From: an uncultured Flavobacterium sp.
GTDB taxonomy: Bacteria; Bacteroidota; Bacteroidia; Flavobacteriales; Flavobacteriaceae
DNA: 11,509 nt
Assembly (NCBI RefSeq): GCF_946479975.1
Contig: NZ_CAMLIX010000166.1
Span: forward strand, 1 to 11,509
Direction of reading: 5' to 3'
Numbering within the stretch: the first letter of the stretch is position 1; every line of letters begins with the position of its first letter. Shown piece after piece: positions 7,271 through 11,509 of the stretch. Below the pieces are notes generated by a model. It worked only from the letters and a program-made list of their open reading frames with translations, did not search any database and was not told the origin of the DNA. The position numbers and the translations under genes are program-made.

Positions 7271-8497
7271 CTATTTAAAAAAGGGCGAAAGCATCTTTTC
7301 TTTCACAATACAGCAAGCGCCAATTACGCCTACACGATGCCCGAGTGTTGATTTTTTCAGTTTCATATCCCGATTTACCAGACCAAGAGAATGTTTCTTA
7401 AGTGCCGACTGGATTGGCAGTAGCGCAAAATCTCCCAGCTGTGAAAAATCCCCGCCGATAACAAGCAGATCTGGATTGAATATATTCAGCAAAATAGACA
7501 AATAGCGTCCCATTTTTTCGCTTTGCCTTGTAACCAATTCGATACACAAACTATCTTCCAGGTTAATGGCTCCAGAAATAATATCCAAATGCTGCAGATC
7601 TTCATTCTCATTAAGCTCTATTTTTGAATGCTTTCCTTCCTTAAGCGCTTCTTTAAATTGCCGCACTAAAGACCAGCCAGAAATTTCAGTTTCAAGACAA
7701 CCTAATTTGCCGCATTGACAAATGATTTCATTTTCAAAAAGTGTGCTGTGTCCAAACTCTCCGGAATAACCGGATTTTCCATAATAAAGCTTCCCATCGG
7801 TCATAATCCCGATAGCCACTCCCCAACTGTAATTCAAGAAAATTATATTTTGCTCGTCATCAACAACACCTTCGGAATATTCTCCAAAAGCCATCGCACG
7901 TGTATCATTTTCAAGATGAACCGGAAGACTAAGTTGTTCTGATATGATTTCTGTTAAAGGCCTGTTTTCACTAAAGAAATAATTGTAGCTGAAACCTTCC
8001 ATCGAATTGATTCTGCCTGAAAAGTTAATACAGATTCCAACGATTAATTTCTTTTCTACAGAACTCTCTTCAATATAATTATTGATAAGCGCACAAAACT
8101 CCAACAAAGATTCCTGAGAATTTTTTAATGCAAACGGAACTCGCAGATCAAGGCTTATAAATTCATTTTTGATATTCTGCAGCCCAATCGACATATGAGT
8201 TCGTCCGACCTCGACACCCAAGAAAAAAGCACAAGTCGGATTGATACTATATAAAGAAGGTCTTCGTCCGCCACTATTGGTAATTTTCCCCATGTCCACC
8301 ACAGTGCCTTCCTGTAAAAGCTCATTGACCGCCTTGGTAACAGTAGGAACGCTGGATTGCAACTCAGAACTTATTTCTGCAATTGTTGCATTACCTGCAG
8401 AAAGCAATCGTTTTACAATTGACTGTCTGAGCATATGCCACTTTTGACCTGAAAGACTATTGTCTTTACTAATATCAAGCAAGTCTTTTAAATTCAT
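7271..8497 (-). CDS. ROK-family transcriptional regulator (NagC/XylR type)
   Basis: A 408-residue DNA-binding repressor of the ROK family, whose effectors are usually sugars or sugar phosphates. Seen: an N-terminal winged helix-turn-helix (about 25-86: ATIAEISSEL, SVPTVTKAVNELL, then the wing GGRRPSLYSIN), followed by a ROK domain. In that domain VEVGRT (95-100) replaces the kinase DxGGT phosphate loop, ENDTRA holds the equivalent of the catalytic Asp (Asp198), and EFGH (247-250) plus CQCGKLGCLE (260-269) supply the complete zinc site His250/Cys260/Cys262/Cys267. The winged helix and altered phosphate loop argue for regulator rather than sugar kinase. It lies upstream of the amino-sugar gene run on the same strand, separated by its own terminator, and probably controls it. 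A GlcNAc- or ManNAc-derived effector is an inference from context. The start at 8497 fits the family N-terminus. Confidence 0.9.
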   Translation of the reverse strand: MNLKDLLDISKDNSLSGQKWHMLRQSIVKRLLSAGNATIAEISSELQSSVPTVTKAVNELLQEGTVVDMGKITNSGGRRPSLYSINPTCAFFLGVEVGRTHMSIGLQNIKNEFISLDLRVPFALKNSQESLLEFCALINNYIEESSVEKKLIVGICINFSGRINSMEGFSYNYFFSENRPLTEIISEQLSLPVHLENDTRAMAFGEYSEGVVDDEQNIIFLNYSWGVAIGIMTDGKLYYGKSGYSGEFGHSTLFENEIICQCGKLGCLETEISGWSLVRQFKEALKEGKHSKIELNENEDLQHLDIISGAINLEDSLCIELVTRQSEKMGRYLSILLNIFNPDLLVIGGDFSQLGDFALLPIQSALKKHSLGLVNRDMKLKKSTLGHRVGVIGACCIVKEKMLSPFFK

Positions 8498-8525
8498 TTA
8501 TCATCGATTTTAACAAATTCCATTA

Positions 8526-8533
8526 CAAACATA
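8526..8533 (-). promoter_or_regulatory. Candidate -7 box for the ROK regulator gene
   Basis: Minus-strand TATGTTTG fits the TAnnTTTG consensus and ends 28 nt before the ATG at 8497. The expected TTG about 17 nt further upstream is poor (TGG at 8553-8551), so this is a tentative call. Confidence 0.4.
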
Positions 8534-8828
8534 ATTCATTTTTAACTTAACCATTGCTTTTTCATTACAAAAATTAAAACGCAATCTTAGAATATAAAAA
8601 GAAAGAATCTTGTCGCTACAATTTCAAAAAATGCAAACCGACAAAACATAATAAGAAAAAACATCTTAAAATCACATGCTTTTTATTTTCACTCAAAGAT
8701 TTAAAAAAAATATAAAATATATATAAAATTAATATTAAATATTTTTAATAACTATATTACATATATTAATTTTTTATTATTTTAGCCAACAACTAACTGA
8801 TTGTCAAATCAATCAAATCTAACCAATT
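8534..8828. other. AT-rich divergent intergenic region
   Basis: No gene is seen between the divergent ROK and lipoprotein genes. Bases 8701-8784 contain only two C and no G on the plus strand, with runs of A and T that would bend DNA. A palindrome TTAATATTAA sits at 8729-8738. A weak plus-strand -7-like box TATTTTAG (8778-8785) could serve the lipoprotein gene, with the ATG 43 nt further on, but no TTG lies at the right distance upstream. Confidence 0.5.
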
Positions 8829-10085
8829 ATGAAAACAAAAAAACTATTATGTTTTGTTATTACAGCAATTCTTACTTATGCTTGCTCAAGTGATGATACT
8901 GCTGAAAAAACTACTACTCAAAGCACCACAAAAACAAGTGCAAAAACAGCATTAGCCGTTAATTCACTAGTTTCTTCGGACTGGACTTCGGGAACGTTGT
9001 CAACTTCGATTGTCGCTCCTCAAAATTTGAAATATTTAGATGGCAACTTATCCGATAAACAAATTTGGAAAAGCAACAATCCAGAAATTATAAAAGGAAA
9101 TGGCTGGCTAATGCAAAATGCTCGAGTTGATTCTAGCAGAGGCGGTTCTTCTAATCCACTTTCTGGCACTTTTGGCGTTTATTTATTCCACATCAACCAA
9201 TCAGGCGCTACAAAATACCTGCATATTTTAGTTTCCAATCCGCAAACCTCAGCGCTGACTATTAGCGGAAAAGGATCAACTTACACAAATGCCGAAAAAC
9301 CCTTAAGCGGAAACGCAACTGGACAAAGCTATTTTGTGTCGAAAGACTGGCTGCAAAATACGCCGCGCACAACCTTCAACAATGTCGCTATAAATCCTTC
9401 CAAGGTTTATGAGGTTTACAAAGCGACATTATCCAACAATAATATGGTCGATGGACGATATGAAATTACAGCTTCACAAGGCGTTTATGTTTATACAGTT
9501 GTAACTTCAACTGGAAATATTAACGATGCGGTTAATGCTACTCAAACTGCAGCTGCGGGGGATATTTATAATGAAGGCACAAACGCTTACGGCAGAGAGG
9601 CTGGAATCTATACGCAATCGGGCTGGTCAGGAACTACAGATATCGATTTGCCTTCAGGACCATCATACATGGGATTGTGTCTAAATACGAGTTCGAAATT
9701 TGCAGTTGGTGGAGTTTATCTGCAAAATCAAAATGCGCCTTATTCTTATAAATTAAATGGGGCTTCGCAAAATACTTACGGAAATTACGGCCACAAATAC
9801 ACTTTGACTTTAAAGCTGAACAATCCAAACAGCACTGCAAAAAATGTGTCGCTTACATTTGCTTCAAACTTTACCTCAGCAACAAATTCGCCTTCATTTA
9901 CTTTCAACGGACCGCTTTACTTAAACGGAGCTTTGAAAAATATCTATACGACGCCGACACAGCCTGCACAAAGTTTGGCTACTTGGAGCGTTCCTGCCAA
10001 TTCATTATTTAATGCTACAATAACATTTTACGTTCCAGGCTTAATTACAACTGGACAGCAATTGATTTTAAAACAGACTAATTAA
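8829..10085 (+). CDS. Surface lipoprotein, DUF3370-like, function unknown
   Basis: A 418-residue predicted surface lipoprotein. Seen: signal peptide with lipobox LTYAC (Cys19) followed by SSDD, which fits the flavobacterial lipoprotein export signal for display on the outer face; a Thr/Ser/Lys-rich linker (24-42); then a beta-rich domain rich in Asn, Ser, Thr and Gly. Motifs SNNPE (82-86), GTFGVYLFHI (113-122), VDGRYEI (207-213), YGREAGIY (254-261) and YGNYGHKY with LTLKLNNP (317-333) resemble, in the same order, the conserved blocks I recall for DUF3370, a family of unknown role known mainly from cyanobacteria. This link is from memory and needs a profile search. The gene stands alone on the plus strand, divergent from the ROK gene and followed by an inverted repeat. 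No catalytic motif is evident; adhesion or glycan binding are possible but unproven. Confidence 0.82.
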   Translation: MKTKKLLCFVITAILTYACSSDDTAEKTTTQSTTKTSAKTALAVNSLVSSDWTSGTLSTSIVAPQNLKYLDGNLSDKQIWKSNNPEIIKGNGWLMQNARVDSSRGGSSNPLSGTFGVYLFHINQSGATKYLHILVSNPQTSALTISGKGSTYTNAEKPLSGNATGQSYFVSKDWLQNTPRTTFNNVAINPSKVYEVYKATLSNNNMVDGRYEITASQGVYVYTVVTSTGNINDAVNATQTAAAGDIYNEGTNAYGREAGIYTQSGWSGTTDIDLPSGPSYMGLCLNTSSKFAVGGVYLQNQNAPYSYKLNGASQNTYGNYGHKYTLTLKLNNPNSTAKNVSLTFASNFTSATNSPSFTFNGPLYLNGALKNIYTTPTQPAQSLATWSVPANSLFNATITFYVPGLITTGQQLILKQTN

Positions 10086-10173
10086 TTCTATTGTTTTAGT
10101 AATGGTTGATCGAAAGCAAATTAGAATTTTGAAATCTCCATTACATTTATAATTCCGTTATAGTGTCATATAA

Positions 10174-10233
10174 TTTTAGAGCAGTACTGGGCTTGATGAA
10201 TCGCTAAATGTTTGCCAGCATACTGCTTTAAAA
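10174..10233 (+). terminator. Long inverted repeat, probable terminator after the lipoprotein gene
   Basis: TTTTAGAGCAGTA (10174-10186) pairs with TACTGCTTTAAAA (10221-10233), 13 bp with one G-U pair. After a 2-nt bulge (10219-10220) an inner CTGG/CCAG stem continues it; the loop is 24 nt. A short T run (10235-10239) follows. It lies about 90 bp after the lipoprotein stop. The large loop is unusual for an intrinsic terminator, so it could instead be a structured RNA or a mobile-element inverted repeat. Confidence 0.5.
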
Positions 10234-10449
10234 GTTTTTAAATACCAATAAAAAACAGGACCAAACAATCAATTTATAAAAAAAATATTTAAATTTACAG
10301 AATACAGAATTACGGCAACAAAACAACACAACAAACCATTTAAAATCAATACATTAACACTCAAAAACCAACAGTTTTGTTTTATGGCAAAATCGTGGCA
10401 CTCTAGTTTTTCAAAATTAAAAATGCAGGAAATATGCAGGTTTCAGCAC
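10234..10449. other. Gene-free stretch before the tRNA-end fragment
   Basis: About 215 bp of A-rich sequence with no convincing gene. ATGCAGG occurs twice just before the tRNA fragment (10423-10429 and 10434-10440), and GCAGGA (10425-10430) is the exact complement of TCCTGC (10461-10466) within it. Such small repeats can be recombinase arm sites, but they could also be chance. Confidence 0.4.
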
Positions 10450-10474
10450 TTAGGTTCGAATCCTGCTCTCCCCA
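10450..10474 (+). other. 3' fragment of a tRNA (or tmRNA) gene, likely att-site remnant
   Basis: Bases 10455-10461 are a canonical T loop TTCGAAT, flanked by GG and CC as in positions 52-53 and 61-62. CCTGC (10462-10466) is a full 3' T-stem arm, and TCTCCCC (10467-10473) plus A10474 matches a 3' acceptor strand with discriminator base. The 5' T-stem arm is degenerate (T10450 opposite C10466, T10451 wobbling with G10465). No GGGGAGA 5' acceptor strand, D arm or anticodon arm lies upstream. Only the 3' end is present, as left when a tyrosine-recombinase element integrates into a tRNA gene. Confidence 0.7.
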
Positions 10475-10475
10475 C

Positions 10476-10510
10476 AAAACCTGTAAATCTTTTGATTTGC
10501 AGGTTTTTTT
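10476..10510 (+). terminator. Strong intrinsic terminator after the tRNA fragment
   Basis: AAAACCTGTAAATC (10476-10489) pairs with GATTTGCAGGTTTT (10494-10507) over 14 bp with one G-U pair and a TTTT loop. It ends in an uninterrupted run of seven T (10504-10510). It starts two bases after the discriminator position of the tRNA fragment, as expected for the native terminator of the original tRNA gene. Confidence 0.88.
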
Positions 10511-10582
10511 GTTTTACGGAAGTTTTTAAATTTTATAAAGACGCTTAAAATTTCTTTGAAAAAATCGTGAACATAACGCTTA

Positions 10583-10927
10583 TTAGTCATTTAAGTCGTT
10601 TGCTGCAAAAGGATTGTCTATCAGCCACAACCCTATTCCTTCATTGTTGCGTTTCATAATACAGGCTGTTACTCCTTCCATTTCCATGTAATCTCCATTT
10701 GACATTTTAGCTTTAACTGTATATTTATCTCTCCATATTGCAAGTTCGCTTACAATAGTTACTTTTTGCTGAATTCCTCTAATATCAGGTTTCCACGAAC
10801 AAAAAAGATTATAAGTACCAAAGAAAATTGAATGTATTTTAGAATTTACTGCAACATTAAAATTATTTTTATAACTTTTTGTATTTTTTGTATTTCGGCG
10901 CTGAACAAGAAGAGCTTTATCCCTATT
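10583..10927 (-). pseudogene. 5'-truncated NTF2/SnoaL-like (DUF4440-type) gene remnant
   Basis: An open frame of 114 codons ends at TAA (10583-10585) but has no upstream ATG; the first Met is near the middle. It is bounded at 10928-10930 by a stop. The C-terminal 60 residues look like a real SnoaL/DUF4440 fold: a VTIVSELAIWRDKYTVKA strand pair, then GVTACIMKRNNEG and LWLIDNPFAAND. This last block is the usual end of such proteins, where 'lRRqpDGrWl..IDNPwG' is typical. The N-terminal half is weak and K/N-rich. Another minus frame (stop at 10923-10925, open back to about 11070) overlaps its 5' edge and could be the lost front after a frameshift, but that piece is not recognised. Decay of a small stress- or polyketide-cyclase-like protein gene is most likely. 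Confidence 0.6.
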
Positions 10928-11123
10928 TTATTTTCAATGCGATATTTTCATTTTTAATTTTCTGGCACATAGTATAATAATTCGTTTTAAAATCGATTAG
11001 AGCATTTCGTACTGTAGACTGTATTTCGATTCCATCTCTATTCAGAAAATATCGCAAGAGTCTTAACTAATTTATCGAGTCAAACATTACAAATAACCTA
11101 GAAAAACAATTCTTTCCTTTTCA

Positions 11124-11153
11124 TTTGAATTCGTATATTCGGCCTTTATTTTG
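11124..11153 (+). promoter_or_regulatory. Candidate promoter for the MFS gene
   Basis: TTTG (11124-11127) is followed after 18 nt by TTATTTTG (11146-11153), one mismatch from TAnnTTTG. The box ends only 10 nt before the ATG at 11164, so the transcript would be nearly leaderless. Tentative. Confidence 0.3.
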
Positions 11154-11163
11154 AAAAAAAAGA

Positions 11164-11509
11164 ATGATTACTAAATTGAGTGAAAAAAAATCCTACCCAT
11201 GGATTGTTGTTGGCTTGCTATGGTTTGTTGCGTTATTGAATTATTTAGACCGACAAATGCTCTCTACTATGAAATCAGCGATGATGGATGATATTCCTGA
11301 ATTGGCTAAAGCTGAAAATTTCGGTCTTTTGATGGCTATTTTCCTTTGGATATATGCGTTTATGAGTCCTGTTTCTGGAATTATAGCCGATCGGTTTAAC
11401 CGAAAGAGAATAATTATTGGAAGTCTTTTTATATGGTCTGGGGTGACTCTGGCAATGGGTTATGCCACAACTTTCAATCAGATTTATATTTTGCGTGGTA
11501 TTATGGGTT
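11164..11509 (+). CDS. MFS transporter, N-terminal part (sugar-acid/ACS-like)
   Basis: The first 115 residues of a major facilitator superfamily carrier; the gene runs off the right edge. Seen: TM1 (about 12-29) ending in NYLDRQ, a signature common in anion:cation symporters such as hexuronate and sialic acid carriers; TM2 (about 54-75); the MFS loop 2-3 motif GIIADRFNRKR (72-82); TM3 (about 83-101); and the start of TM4. The ATG at 11164 directly precedes a short cytosolic tail and TM1. In Bacteroides and Tannerella an MFS carrier (NanT) moves Neu5Ac across the inner membrane, so it might complete the epimerase-based pathway. It lies nearly 5 kb from that gene, across the tRNA scar, so the link is speculative and no symbol is given. 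Confidence 0.88.
   Translation, partial: MITKLSEKKSYPWIVVGLLWFVALLNYLDRQMLSTMKSAMMDDIPELAKAENFGLLMAIFLWIYAFMSPVSGIIADRFNRKRIIIGSLFIWSGVTLAMGYATTFNQIYILRGIMG

Noticed and set aside
7271..8497. ROK protein as a sugar kinase
   Set aside because: An N-terminal winged helix-turn-helix is present and the phosphate loop is altered (VEVGRT rather than DxGGT).
9634..9840. 68-codon minus-strand frame inside the lipoprotein gene
   Set aside because: Lies wholly antisense to a gene with signal peptide and ordered motifs; cysteine-rich composition is typical of a shadow frame.
8829..10085. Lipoprotein as a SusD/SusE-type glycan-binding protein
   Set aside because: It stands alone on the opposite strand from the SusC gene, and its motifs do not match the SusD or SusE patterns I know.
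10381..10474. Complete tRNA gene ending at the tRNA-like 3' end
   Set aside because: No 5' acceptor strand, D arm or anticodon arm is found at any suitable distance, and the 5' T-stem arm is mismatched.
1..11509. CRISPR array or insertion sequence
   Set aside because: No regularly spaced direct repeats and no transposase or integrase reading frame are visible in the window.

Overview
The window looks like chromosomal DNA from a Flavobacterium-like member of the Bacteroidota. The sequence is AT-rich, starts lack Shine-Dalgarno sequences, and the best promoter matches the Bacteroidota type (TTG about 17 bp before TAnnTTTG). A SusC-type receptor and a lipoprotein with a charged surface-export signal after its cysteine point the same way. 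No database search was run; family names come from motif recognition.

Left part (1-6863, minus strand): a tightly spaced six-gene run read right to left. It encodes a GHL10/DUF187-type lipoprotein glycosidase, a DUF5009/NagX-like membrane N-acetyltransferase, an exported FAD-dependent oxidoreductase, an exported SGNH/GDSL esterase, a renin-binding-protein-type N-acetylglucosamine 2-epimerase, and the start of a SusC/RagA TonB-dependent receptor that leaves the window. Gaps between genes are 4-87 bp. A good Bacteroidota promoter lies at 6835-6863. The epimerase points to N-acetyl amino sugars, probably the ManNAc to GlcNAc step of sialic acid use. The esterase and acetyltransferase would handle acetyl groups on such sugars. 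This is inference: no sialidase or Neu5Ac lyase is visible.

Middle (6864-8828): a roughly 350 bp gene-free leader, a minus-strand terminator, and a ROK-family (NagC/XylR-type) repressor that is the likely local regulator. Beyond it lies a very AT-rich divergent intergenic region.

Right part (8829-11509, mostly plus strand): a surface lipoprotein that appears related to DUF3370, a family I know from cyanobacteria. It is followed by a long inverted repeat, then the 3' end of a tRNA (or tmRNA) gene without its 5' part, directly joined to a strong terminator. That is the usual scar of a tyrosine-recombinase integration site. Next come a 5'-truncated NTF2/SnoaL-like gene remnant on the minus strand and the start of an MFS transporter (NYLDR type, often sugar-acid or sialic acid carriers). 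The 10.1-11.16 kb stretch therefore looks like a recombination scar zone next to the sugar-use locus.
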